NCBI GenBank assembly: GCA_001643675.2
Contig: LSRY02000049.1
Location: forward strand, 124,001 to 188,000
Origin: Monocercomonoides exilis
Taxonomy: Eukaryota > Preaxostyla > Oxymonadida > Polymastigidae
Direction: 5' to 3'
DNA: 64,000 bases
The notes under the pieces: model-generated
Seen by the model: only the letters and a program-made list of their open reading frames with translations
Database searches by the model: none
What the model was told of the DNA's origin: nothing
Shown here: one piece after another, positions 44,091-56,028 of the stretch
Layout: each line of letters begins with the position of its first letter
Numbering within the stretch: position 1 is the stretch's first letter
Program-made: the position numbers and the translations under genes

Positions 44091-46500
44091 CTACTGATAT
44101 GGCTCTCTGAAACCGTCGTTCCATTCACAATCTTCGTTTCCTTCGCCCAGCATCCCCCTCATCCTTCCATCCAAATCATCTCCATCCAAATCCTGCAGCC
44201 CATCCAACCCACCAAACTTCTCCTTCTTCGACGACATCCGCCATTCGTGTCCTCTTCCTCCTTCATTTGAGTCTTGCATCCACAAAGGAGGTAGACAAAC
44301 TGCGCTGCCTTGCTTGTTTGTTGCTCCAGTTGAAATAATCCATTGAATTCCATGAATCTCCTGTGATTGTATAGACCCCTGAAGTACCATTTCCCTTTGA
44401 GAATTCAATGGAACTGAAACTGTACCAGAACCAGAAGAAGAGCCAGAAGACGGATTCAATAAAGGAGGAAGAGATCCAATTATGCCGCTCACTTCTTCTG
44501 CATCAGTCATCCTCCTTCCTTCAGCACTGCTGCTTCTTGGTGACTCTCTCAGTTGGATCAGGTTACTTTTGTCCTCTCTTGGAGTTCCTTTTATAGCGGA
44601 CGTCGTTGGAGAAAGGTTGTTCATCCCAAACGCTTCTCTCTTCTTTTCCTTCTGCAAAATCCTTATCTTCTGCTCCACTTTTGCCTGTGCTGCTATTTCC
44701 AGTACCTGCTTCGTGGTCTCATTGAGCTGAATGCAACTGATCAATGCTCGCGATTGCAGTGTAAATGCAGCAGCTGCTGAAAGCGGATCAACAGGCTGCC
44801 TAGTCGGCGCCAATAGAAACTGGTTTTCTTCGTTTCTCGCTTTTTCCAGTACAGGGCGGAACTGCTCAAGTCGTGTGGCTATTTGAATGCCACGCGACTT
44901 CGTCATGCGCTCAATGACACTCACTCTCAGTGGCTTCTTGCGGATGCTTGGCTGATGCGGTGCAATTGCAAGTGAGGAGGAAGATGAAGATTGAGAAGAC
45001 ATCGGAAAAGAAGAAGGAATTCCTTTGATTTTTCCCAGTTGAAAGTGCTGAAGGAGAATGAGGCGATGACGGAGTGATCATAAGTTTTGCCTGAGTTTAT
45101 GTTGGAAACAACAACATTAGATAAAGAGGATGAAGAAGAAGCATTCATAAAAGAAGTTCGACATGTTGAAGGGAAACATTGATACAAAAAGATCTGAATA
45201 ACTTTTGAACTTGCTTCTTCATTATTCACAGCAAATGAAGTTGAAGTATTCTGATTTTCAATTGAAGAATTCCACTTCGAATTCATCGAAAGAGAAAGTT
45301 ACAGAAGTAAATTCACCTAAATAACAGAATGCATCACATAAAGTTGTTCATCGCACACACATTTCTATCCTTCTGCAATTTTTCCTTTGATCGGCAGAAT
45401 CGTCAAAACCTGCAACTTGATCAGCGGATGGATCTCTTTCCAGTCATGCAGGATGTCTCTCTTCTTTCTTTTCTCGTACGCCCTCTTCTGCAGCGCCAGG
45501 TGCCGCCTCACACGAGTACACATCAAACACGCCAGACTCCGCTCGATGCTCCTACCAGCCACACTCATAAAGCCAATTCTTTCATGTGGCAACAAACACA
45601 GCTGCAAAGGTAGCGGAGAAAGAGTAGCTGGAATTGTTGTCGTTTTTTCATGTGCTAGCGGCTTTGTTCCTTTTTCGCGATGAAGTCTTCATCGGCCAGA
45701 AGCGCTTGCGGCACAGTCTCCATATGAGTGATACCTTCTGTCCATCACTTCCTTCTCTTAACTCCTCCTCCTCCAACATTCTCGTTCATCTCGTTCATTG
45801 AGCTGTTTCTGCTTTCCAGCTTGATTGGAATCCTCACAAAATAACCTATTTTCATCAACTGATGGAAGCTCCGGTTTATTGTCTGCTTTCCACACTCCAG
45901 CACAATCCCCCTTGTATCAGGGCACTCAAGCAGAGGGAAATCAGACGCCGATGCATTCAGCCGCTCCACATCACTCAGGTCGAGTCTGTAGTCGATGCTC
46001 GTCCCACCTTCGTTCCGCAGCACAATCGACTGCATTGGTGCATCCACCTCGCCGATGGGCACATGCTCCAGAAAATGCATCGCCGTCGTCTCTGCGCCTC
46101 GTCCACTCTCAAACACAACATGTGCATCAGTTGGACTCAGCGTCTGGCACACGATCTCCAAAATGTCTTGCTTCCCAGCGGAGCAGCATCCAAATAGAAT
46201 GGCAGGTGCAGCAGATTCTGCAGCAAGCGCATATCAGCCTCTATGATAAGTTTTTCTTCGTGGAGGTTGAATATCCCCGCTGATAGTGTGAGCTCGTGGG
46301 CATAAATATGGTTTAGATAGTTAAATGACAGCTTTTCCTGCAGAATCGTCTTTTCAGTGATCCAGCTGTGCTCATCCACACAGCTGAAGAGGGAAGGATT
46401 CTTGAGATTTCTCCAAAACATGAAACTGTAAGTGCATTTGGCTAGATTCAAAGGGCCAAAAAATGTTTTGATCGTGCGGAGCTCTCTTCACAGAATGGCG
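44091..46500 (-). pseudogene. Captured, frameshifted host-like gene fragment inside the hAT element
   Basis: Well-composed coding segments on the minus strand in changing frames. From about 46500 to 46180: IKTFFGPLNLAKCTYSF ... AGIFNLHEEKLIIEADM. A one-base shift at about 46170-46180 leads to DILEIVCQTLSPTDAHVVF ... VDAPMQSIVLRNEGGTSIDY ... GIVLECGKQTI (45745-46161). Another shift leads to KVSLIWRLCRKRFWPMK, and another to RSIERSLACLMCTRVRRHLA (about 45365-45550). Further on, 44091-45002 encodes 303 residues with VIERMTKSRGIQIATRLEQF and a helical, charged middle. The beta-sandwich-like pattern with 'RNEGGTSIDY' recalls ASH/MSP-type domains of ciliary proteins (HYDIN/CFAP65 group), but that is a weak call. 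Higher GC than the rest of the element matches conserved host domains elsewhere in the window and supports capture from a host gene. Confidence 0.5.
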
Positions 46501-47122
46501 TTGCTGTGTTGTTTTTTTGGACGGGCCAGGCAGAATTGCTAATGTCGAAATAGTTAAAGAAGGAATGATTTGTTAATCGAATGGTTTTAGAAGAGGAAGA
46601 GAAGAATAAAGGAAAGATACAAACAATTAATGACTTTATGAATGAAGGCCAGTGAAGTGATCTTCATTTCACAAGCTGTATCAATCGAATGAAATGATTA
46701 AATGCTAACACTCAAACAAATCAATATTCATTTTATAATAAAGGTTAAAATTGATGATGCTGAGAAAGTGCATCTATATTTTTTGTTTTGTTTTCATTTT
46801 GCATTGTTCATTTGAAACAATCTTTCATAAAATTTCAATTTCAAAGTCCTTCATTACAGGAACATAAAACCACAAGTTTGCGATGTTAGACAAAGAGAAT
46901 GAACGTTTTATATTATGATAAAAACATATGTCTGCATGATTTTTCATTTTTAAAATACATATTATGAGAAATCATTCGCAACTTAAAGATCATTTTATCA
47001 CGTTGAAAGCGTTGTATTTTTGAATATGATTTATATGTTTTGCTTGTTCAATAAGAATAACTTGAAAAATAGAATGAAATGAAATAAATTTTTAAAAGAC
47101 AAATACAAAACAGTGATTAAAG
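46501..47122. other. Non-coding spacer inside the hAT element
   Basis: AT-rich DNA between the transposase stop codon and the captured fragment. No gene or repeat is supported. Confidence 0.6.
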
Positions 47123-50031
47123 TCAAATATGAAGTAATGCTTCCAAAGTTTGTAAGCTTATCGAGTTTCTTTTATCTCCAATTATGTTTTTGATTTTCGA
47201 AATAATTCTCTCGCAACTAGCTTCGCTGCATGGAGATAGGATTAGTGACAAACATAAGCCTGAATACAACGATTGGAGATTACCAAACTCAGCAATTACA
47301 TTGTAAAAGATTTCTGGATCTTTTTCGAGCATTTCTTCCGGCTTCGATTTCATCTGATTTTCAAAGAACAACTTGCAAGCAGTTATAGAATTGTTTCCAT
47401 AATCTTTAAGCACGCTCCGAGCATAATTCGTAAATGATCTGTCAAGTCGAGGAAACCAGTTTGTGTATAGCAAATTTTGGATTTCTTGCAAAATAGTTTT
47501 TTCTTTCTCTTCGTTGAATTCTATACATAAATCTATTTTCTTTGTCGAAAATAATTCCTGTACTTCTTCTTCATCTTGAAACGTCTCTTCTCCAGCTGTG
47601 CTGCATGCACAATGAAAGGAGTCATTTCTCAATTCAGTATCGATATCTGAAAAATGTTCTGAAGAAGAAGAAGAAGATCTCAAAGTCTGCGAGATGGAAG
47701 AAGAAGGTGATGTTGATGATGACGCAAAATCTTCCCGTATAAATGAAGAATCTTCTGTTTCCAATTCCTTACGAAATAAACAATCATATACATCATCAAT
47801 CGCATCATTTTCTGCTTGTACAAGTCCATATTCGTCGCTTTCTTCGCTTTCACTGTCTTCCAAACCCTTCAATTCACCAATTTTCGTAAGATCATCTTTT
47901 TCTTTTTCTTCAATTTCTTTTATTAGTTTTTCGATCTCAATAAATTCCTCATTTTTATTTTCCGAACCTAAAAATCATGAAAAAATAAAAAAAAAAAAAA
48001 ATTAAATAAAAATGAAGAAATATTGATTGCAAACTATTGCTTTTAATTGATGAATTTTGTTTGTCGAAGCAAACTTGTTTTCTTTTTGGCGTTGAAAGAT
48101 CATAAATATCATGAGTATCTTCATTCATAAAGGAAGTTGAAGAATCGAAAGAATTAAAACTTTTTGACACAAAATATGTATTTTCCGAAATATCTAATGG
48201 AAAAGGCCAAGGATGAAAAATTGAAACAGGGAAAGATTGAGGTTGATTTAACAATGTTGTTTCACTTTCATCGGATTGTTGAATAGTACACCCCAATGGA
48301 AAAAAGGAAGAAAGTTGAGATTTCGGAAATGTATGTTTTCTTAATAGTTGTATTCCTTCTGGGGTTAATGCATAAGAAAGTGACACGTACTCCCCCCGAA
48401 TTCCTGTTAAAAAATAATTATGTAACAAAATGATAATGTTTACGATTGCGTTGCGCCATTTTGCATCTTGAAACAAACGATGCTTGGAAATATGAAAAAG
48501 ATAATCAAATGAATCGAGTAAATAAGGAAACACTCGAAAAAGCTTTGTTCTGTCTTTTTCAAACTTCAAATGTAGATTCTGTAGAGGGAAAAGCAACAAC
48601 TCAGTTTTGATGATATCTAACACACTTGAATAGTCCATAAATTTTTGATTAACAACAACATCGAATTTTTTCCTTACAAATGAAGAAATATTGTACAGGC
48701 TCATCCATCTTGTTGTGACGAATGAAGGAATGCGCTTTTTCAAGAGTGTTCTTACAGATTTAGAATGGGATCGTTGTGAAAAATCTTGTAACATTTGTTT
48801 GATGGAAATTAAAAATGGTATTTTTGAAAAAGCATTAATGATGACTAAATTTGTTAGATGGTTGCAGCAATGAATATGAACTGGAAAAAATGTGTATCTG
48901 TTTCTTTCAGAACTTCCTGATCTTGTTTCTTCGAATTCAGAGAATTGAGTTATTGCCTTTTTCTGTGAAGAAAAACCATCAGTGCAAAAACTTCTGATCA
49001 CTGCATTGAATGATCGAAACTCTGAGATTAATTGTTGAATGAATAAAAAAAACTCCGACGTTGTTCCACACGATTCATAAAGACCCCAAAAAAATGGAGA
49101 AGAATTCAAAGACAAAATGGAAACATTCACCACCATGAATTTTTTATTTGCAGCAGTTGCTCCATCAAACATTATGCTTATTCCCTTGTTTGAAACTTTT
49201 TGCTTTTTTTCCTTCTCTTTGTCAGTTTTTTCATTGATGATCAAATGAGAAATTTTCCTTCGTGTTAAGTATGGGAAAATTGACATAGGTGAAATAGAAG
49301 GATTTGCTTGACCGGCTCGAATTAAGGAGAATATGAATGTATTAACTTCCTTTGAGGATGAAGACAAAAAAGAAGCATTGCACCTTCCAACCATCGATAT
49401 AAACTGCTTTTCTAATTCTTTGGGTGAACAATCTCGTTCAAATGATATAGTGTGCTCTTGAGAACTTTTGGTAATGGGTAAATCTGTCTGTTTTTTGAAA
49501 TTCAAAAATTCTCTAATACTCAGTAAATCGCACTTGTGATGTTTAACAATAGAATAATTCTTCCTTCCTGATATGCCGCAAGCATATCCATCCTTGGATA
49601 CAGGGCAAAGGAAATACTTGTGACAATCTTTCCCTGTATATCCATTTTCGTCCGTAATTACATAAGTTATCCATAAACTATCTTCCAACAGTTCAAATTT
49701 GAGCTTTGATATATATTCATTTTTCTTTTTTGGATGAACGAACACTAGGAAAAATTAACAAAAAATGAATCTTGAATATTATTTTCAAATTTAACGTTAA
49801 CCTGTTCCATATTTTGAGTTAATGCGTTTTTGCAGTTGAACAAATGAGTACTTCGCTTTCTCCATTTTCTTTTTCATTTTTTCATAAGCTTCTTGCTGCA
49901 ATGAATCAAATACAAAATAAAATATTTTATCAAATTCATTTTTTTAAAAAGCAAACAATTATAGGGTTATTGATGCTCGAAACCAACTCATCTGGTAATT
50001 CACTTTGATAATCTTTCGACGGTATTTCCAT
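47123..50031 (-). CDS. hAT-superfamily transposase
   Basis: Transposase of the surrounding element. Exons 49957-50031, 49802-49895, 48035-49744 and 47123-47967 join in frame to 907 residues; the introns are 61, 57 and 67 bp (GTTTGC..GCAG, GTTAAC..CTAG, GTTTGC..TTAG). An N-terminal Cys/His-containing region (CGISGRKNYSIVKHHKC) may be a degenerate zinc finger. The RNase H-like core shows ISIMFDGATAANKKFMVVNV (first catalytic D), SFCTDGFSS (second D), the HCCNHLTN motif and FVTTRWMSLY, whose RW pair is typical of hAT. The C-terminal dimerisation domain has the glutamate-bearing EASCERIISKIKNIIGDKR followed by a final ALLHI. No premature stops. It starts about 290 bp inside the right end, which holds several TGACG motifs. 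Confidence 0.9.
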
Positions 50032-50306
50032 TTGCGTATTGACTGAAGCTGACGTCAGTGACCGTCAATGACAATTGAAATTCCTCAAATGACTAATGCG
50101 TCAGTGGAATACATTTTATTTGTGTGATCAAAAATAAAAACAAAATTCTAAGATATTATTTATTAATTTTTTGAAGGTTAGAATAAAAGAATAAAAATAA
50201 TATTAACATTATCAAAACACTGTGAAAGAATTAATTAAAATTTTTCAGTGACGTGATAAAATTTCCAAGTCCGTCAGAATTCAAAAATTTTACGTCAAAA
50301 GTCATT

Positions 50307-50322
50307 ACGTCACTCAGGTTTA
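50307..50322 (-). repeat. Right terminal inverted repeat of the hAT element
   Basis: Exact reverse complement of 42025-42040, immediately followed by the second AAAGACAG at 50323-50330. Confidence 0.9.
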
Positions 50323-50330
50323 AAAGACAG

Positions 50331-51242
50331 AATAATTCTTTTCACGTTATAACTTTTTGAATTTTGTTTGAATATCCTTCATTTTTTCATAATCTTGCAT
50401 TAAAAATATTTTGTATCTTTGATTTATAACTCAGAAAATTTTTGTCCAAAATTATTCAAAGCTTTTTCCAACAATCGTCAAACAGCAATAAAATAATTTG
50501 AGTTGCTTTCAATGAAAAATAACAAATTAATATTTTTTTCTTTAAAGATTATTTTTGGAATAATTAAAAAATTATTTTCGAAAAATAAATGTTACAAAGC
50601 GATCACCATTATAATCTGGACGAAAAAAGAAAAACAAACCAACAAAACAAATGATCTTCTTGGATGTGAAATAACAACTACAATGAAAAGAAAAATTAGA
50701 GGATTTCAATATTTGCACAGTCATATAATTTTTCTCACTTTGAAAAGAACAATTCTTTGTGATTGTTTTATAATGAAACATTTTTTTTTGTTCTTCGATA
50801 ACAAAAATGATTTTTTTGAAAAATTATAGTAAAGAATTCGAACAATCGAGATTAAAAGAAGATATCATTCTAAAAAAAAAATGATTTCACTTTTAAGTTG
50901 TCTCCTCCTTGTGGTTGAAACCTATTATTCACATGATTTGATTTTTGTGCAATTTTTTGCCTGAATAATCTTGAAAAGTTCCTTTTGAATAATTTTTTAG
51001 TGATAATGAAAACAGAATATTCAGATTAATTATCTGTTCCAATTCAACAAACTTTTCTCAGTTGAATATTTCTGGATTATTGAAATTCAACTTCGATTTT
51101 TGTGCAGTTTCTTGAGTGAGAACAGAAATTTGATTAAATTTTTAAAATTTCAATTTAACCTGAAAATTGAACACAACGAAGTTTTCAGAAAAATATGGAC
51201 AAATTACAAAATAGCTGATATTTTCTCTTTATTCAATGTTTT

Positions 51243-51279
<37 letters not shown>

Positions 51280-51995
51280 CTTTTTTTTTGCTTTTTCAAA
51301 TTATGTAACCTACTCTTCAACCATCACTGAGAATGAAAGTGTAGTTTTTCTTTTCTTTCTTTTTTTTTTTTCTTTTCTTTTCTTTCTTTTTTTTTTTATT
51401 ATTAATTCTGGAGCGAAGACTGAAAATTTATAATAAGTTAGTGATTAAACAAAAACGAAAAATAGATCAATGAAATAAATACAGATATACATCATTTGCC
51501 ATTTTTCAAAAAGAGAAAAATGAAGATGGATAAACGAGAAGAAGTTGAATGCTTTGTTTCAAATTGGAACATCTTTATTTAACATAAAGATCTATTTCTC
51601 TTTGAAATGATTCAGGAAATAATTTATCAATTGAAAAAACAAAATAATTTTGTAATTAATAAAAATCTTGAAAAAAATAAAAGAATAGATTTCCATTTAT
51701 TCCGATCAATTAAAACATTAAGTGAAAAAGAATTTTTATTCGAAAAAAACATAATTATTATTATTTTAAATTTTCAATGAAAAAAAAAATTGTGGAGAAT
51801 ATTTGAATCAGTTATAAGCAATAAAAATTCGTATTTCACTTTTTGTTTTAAGGTGGATAGTGAGGTTGTAATTTTTCTTTTCAGAATACATTCAAAGAGT
51901 TTCATTTCTCTCTTTCAATAAATTGTAAATTTTGGTTTAAATATTTTATCACTTGTTAATTTCTGAAACTGAAAACAATGATGTCACATTCATTC

Positions 51996-52034
<39 letters not shown>

Positions 52035-52182
52035 TAAAATAAAATTAAATATTATATAAATAAAACACTTTCCGCTCCGTTTCTCTTTCTCTTTCTTTTT
52101 TCCTTTACTTGTTTGCAAACATTTGCTGCATTTTTTTTTTCCTTTTTTACAAAATTCAATAAAACGAAACATATTTTCATAT
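50331..52182. other. Non-coding AT-rich stretch with long T and A homopolymers
   Basis: A T run of about 35 bases at 51245-51279, continued after one C by 9 more, T-rich tracts near 51360-51397, and an A run of about 31 bases at 51999-52029. The open frames here are artefacts of the homopolymers. Two opposite-facing homopolymers 700 bp apart raise the idea of inserted poly-A tails, but the DNA between them shows no gene. Confidence 0.6.
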
Positions 52183-53526
52183 TCAACATGCTTCAGATTG
52201 CTGATCTGAGAAAAGTTGAACAAGTGAAAGAAATTGATCGAGAAAAGATGAAATAAAAGATTGAGTTTGTTGAAAAATATCAAATAGAATTTGCGTTGAT
52301 GGTGAATTAATATGAACAACTTTCAAAAGTGTGCTAATATGATGTTGTGCTTGCTGTTTGAGTAAAGTTTTTTCATCAAATTGAGCAGAGTTCGACTTGG
52401 CAAACAAGGTTACGCTATCACGTTTCAAAGGAGGATGAGAATGAAGCAATCGAATTGCATCAGTTTCAGAGCGAAGTGATGACAGTATTGAATGAGTGCC
52501 TTCTGAAGACGATGAATTTAACAAGTTTTCCGAAGCAAATTTTTTGAAAAAAGGCTCTGTGAACTCCAAATTTTGAGGGGAAGGTTCAATGAAACGCAAC
52601 TTTAAATAATAAACATAGCATTTGATTGATCGAAAAAAATAAAAAATACACACTTGAAAATCAGGAGTTTTTGAAACAGAATCCGAAGCAGCTGCTTTGA
52701 CATAAAATTCAAATGGACACTGTTTTTGACCAAAGCTAGCAAAAACACGGAAAATTATTTCAATGACAATCTTATCGAGAGAACATTCAGATTTTTCCAT
52801 GTCCGAATCTTCTAATGATTGTTGCTGCTCATTGTCAACTTGAATAATTGGTGATGACTCTGATGATCTTCTGTAACAACCATCAAGAAGTGACACTCCT
52901 TGAATTGCTTCCCAAAGATTGACAAATATTTCTTCTTTTGATTTTCCAGAAGATTGTTGAAGAATTTCACCAATATTTTTCTCTCCAGTTTGAGTTGTTG
53001 AATTAAATGAACTATCATCGATTTCACTTCGTAAGCGTGCTTCCACTTTTGATAATTCTTGTGATGCTTCATCGCAATCTCCAACCTCAGATTCAATTTC
53101 TTGAAGTTTTATAATATCCTTCATAATATTATCAAGTAATTGAGTCTCTGTACTTTTATCAAAAGTTGGATAACTTCCATCAGAGTTTATTATTTTGTTA
53201 ATTTTTTCCTGTGCTTCTGTTTTTTTAAAAATTAAAATTGAAAGTGAAAAATTTTTTGAAAATTTAAATTACCATCAAATATTCTTGTTGAAGAATCTTC
53301 AGAAAGTAAAAATTCCCAAAGTGCCACCATTAAATCAGAATTTTGTTGCATTTTGATTGATTCATTCAAAGAAAACTAAAATAAATAACACAATTTACAA
53401 TTTTTAAAAATCTATAAATATACAAACAATTGATTCATCTTTGCACATCAACAAATCCTGTGAATCAAATATTTGAAGGTTTCCAATGGATGTCTCCGAT
53501 AAAATATGAGGGAGTTGCTCTGACAT
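52183..53526 (-). CDS. Unrecognised four-exon protein (393 aa)
   Basis: Exons 53428-53526, 53273-53375, 52654-53216 and 52183-52599 join in frame; introns are 52, 56 and 54 bp, with GTTTGT, GTAATT and GTGTGT donors and TTAG, ACAG and AAAG acceptors. Landmarks are MSEQLPHILSETSIGNLQIF at the start, LMVALWEFLLSEDSSTRIFD, a coiled-coil-like acidic stretch (KLQEIESEVGDCDEASQELS), EIIFRVFASFGQKQCPFEF, and a helical C-terminus (HISTLLKVVHINSPSTQILF). No domain or homologue is recognised; a structural or adaptor protein is possible. Consistent splice sites and frame make the gene itself credible. It is divergent from SERINC, with 207 bp between start codons. Confidence 0.65.
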
Positions 53527-53733
53527 CCTTCTCAAATAAAAAATATTTCTATTTTCATCCCAATTTTAATTTTTGAAATAATAATCTCTTTTGATATCTA
53601 TTCTTTATGATGCATATTAATTATTTCTATTTTCTGGTATTGAATTATATTCACGATTATCAATTCTATTGCAATTAAGTTGTTATGGGAAATAATTCTG
53701 TTGATTCGTAAGCAATTTTAACCCTAAATCTTC

Positions 53734-55790
53734 ATGGGAAGTTGCATTGGAAGTCAGTTCTAATTATTTTGCATATATATAATTTTTATCTTTTATAAAA
53801 AAGGTTGCATTGGGTCAGCTGTAGGAGCTGCTTGTATTGGATGTTGCTGTACTTGCAGAAAAAAATCTAAAAGCACAGACCTTTGTATGAATTTACATGC
53901 TTGAATGCATTTGAATATTTTATTTATTTTCTTTATTTGAAAGCTGCTAGGATTGGAACTCTTGTTCTTTTGAGTATCGGATGTGTTCTAATATTAATTG
54001 GTTCCATATGGGTTTGAATGATATCTTTTCGAAAAAATGTCAATTTTTATATTATCTTGTTAATAGGGCTTTCGAATTTTTAATAACAAACCTTTTGGCT
54101 ATGATGTTGGAGGATGCATTGGAACAATTGACCTTTGTTCTGAAAAACTTCTTGTTTTGAGGGTATGTACTTTTTTATCATTCATTGAATATCACCCGTT
54201 GGATCTGTATAGATTGGAATAGCATTAGTTCTAACGTTTTTGTTCTTCTTTCTCATAAGTTTGATAATGTGTTTCACGGCAAATTCTGCATGCTTATCGT
54301 TAAATAATGGATGGTGGGTGTTTAAAGTAATACTGTTTCTTGGAGTTGTCGTTGGGTGCTATTTTATCCCTCCAGTATGATTCCTTTTTATAATAATTAT
54401 GAAAATTAACATTTTGAAAAAAATTACAATAATCATAGAAAGTTGTTTCTGGATTATTCTATGTGATGGTTATCGGAAGTGCAATATTTTTAATTATTCA
54501 AATTGTGCTGCTTATTACCTTCTTTGATGCTTGGAATGAAAGCTGGCGAGATAAAAATTGTCTTGCTGGCTTGACTATCTTCACAATAATAGTAAGCATT
54601 GGATGGATAATCCTGACTGCTTTGACATATGTCTTTTACAACAGTTTGCAAAAAGCAATTCTTGTTTAATAACATTTCTTGCTATTATTTTCATTTGGAA
54701 TTTTTTCAAAAAAATATTTAGAATGCACTCTCGATTTGGTGTTGACATCTGTCGGAGTTGCCTTTGCGATTATCATGATACTCATCACATTCAAAGTGTC
54801 TTCAGCGTCGATATTCACAACGAGCCTTGTGCTGATCTACTGTGCCTGGCTTAACCTGTCCTCGCTGATGGCCAACCCCAACAACGAATGCTTCACATTC
54901 TATGCATATTCCACAAACGACGGCGCAGGCGGAACGGTGATGAAAGTGTTTTCTGTGCTGTTTACGTACATCGCCCTGTGCTTTTCGTCGTTTTCGTACT
55001 CTGGTCAGATGAAAGGGCAGGACAGCCCAAGCGTTTCGAGCAACGAAACAGCGGAATACAAGAATGAAACAGGTGTGGATATTTATTAGAAAGAAAGCAA
55101 TTTTATTCCTCACGATCATTGAGAACGATTGATTTATTTTGCATATTTTAATAACTGCCTTAATGGATCTTAATCTTTATTTTATTTTATTTTATTTTAT
55201 TTTATTTTTTTGTATATAATTCTTGTGATTAATTGTATCTTTTTTTCATCAGATGAGTACAAAAGACCTCGATCCAAAGAAATGGCTGGCAACAAAGACG
55301 ATATTGCGGGAAGCATTTCATCATATTCGTCAATTCGAAGAAGCGATCAGCAGATTCAGTCAAACCCCGTTGCGAATGGCGAGTCAATCATTGCAACCTC
55401 TCAGCCAATGCCTGAATATGCCTCGTCTTCGACTGACGTTTCGGATGAGGACAAAACGAATGTGAAACCTTATGTGTATCCATATTGGAAGATGTACTTA
55501 ATCTACATTTTGGCTTCAATGCACATATCTGTTGTTATCGTTGGCTGGTCGGTTACAGATAGAGAAGCATTGTCAGGCTTATCTGCAGGGTTTGCATCAT
55601 TAAGAAGAATTAACACGAACTATAACATTTACTTTTTAATATAATTATTGGCATTTTTTTTTTCAGAGCAAGCACTGCTGCGATGTGGTCCAAAACTGCT
55701 GCCCATTGGGTTTGCATTTTGCTTTACATTTGGCTTATGATTGCACCAGTTGTGGGCCCGAAACTCTTCCCGAACAGAGTTTGGGAATGA
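53734..55790 (+). CDS. SERINC: Serine incorporator (SERINC/TMS family) membrane protein
   Basis: Polytopic membrane protein of the SERINC family, associated in other eukaryotes with serine-lipid handling and lipid scrambling. Nine exons (53734-53752, 53804-53884, 53944-54011, 54067-54162, 54213-54374, 54439-54643, 54722-55072, 55253-55589, 55667-55790) join in frame to 480 residues, the usual family length. The N-terminus has the Gly/Cys-rich MGSCIGSCIGSAVGAACIG, then CCCTC. Hydrophobic helices follow, with diagnostic NNGWWVFKVILFLGVVVG, FFDAWNESW, YVFYNKCTLDL, YCAWLNLSSL and NPNNEC. A hydrophilic loop in exon 8 is followed by the last helices YPYWKMYLIYILASMHI and WVCILLYIWLMIAPVVG. The 5'-most exon encodes only six codons plus one base. 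Exon 7 is clearly richer in GC than its neighbours. Confidence 0.93.
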
Positions 55791-56028
55791 AAATGAATCA
55801 TCTCGCATTAAATAAATAAAAACCTTTCTTTAAGCTTTTTTAAAATGATTTTAATTTTTTTAGTATACAGTATTTTGTGTCTTATTTTTTAATTGTTTGA
55901 AAGTTATTTTTTGTTATTTCGAAATGTTTATTTTGATCTTCAACCAATATTATTTCATTTTCTAATACCATTTTTTAAGTTATCGAAAATTATTTGATCA
56001 TATTTTCAAAACTCATTATTAACCAAAT

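Larger units (their letters stand above)
42025..50322 (-). mobile_element. hAT DNA transposon, 8.3 kb, carrying host-like cargo
   Basis: A complete hAT-superfamily element. The terminal inverted repeats begin TAAACCTGAGTGACGT at both ends (42025-42040 and inverted at 50307-50322), identical over 16 bp. A perfect 8-bp target duplication AAAGACAG lies at 42017-42024 and 50323-50330, the hallmark of hAT. Both subterminal regions carry many TGACG/CGTCA motifs, including a TGACGTCA palindrome near 50051-50058, likely transposase-binding sites. The right part holds an intact four-exon transposase on the minus strand. The left part (42.1-46.7 kb) is cargo unrelated to transposition, including a frameshifted fragment of a host-like protein. 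Perfect duplication, perfect terminal repeats and an open transposase indicate a recent insertion. Confidence 0.93.

Noticed and set aside
51236-52319. Poly-Phe open frames at the T and A homopolymers
   Set aside because: Artefacts of T and A runs; the frame at 51990-52319 merely extends past the stop of the gene at 52183.
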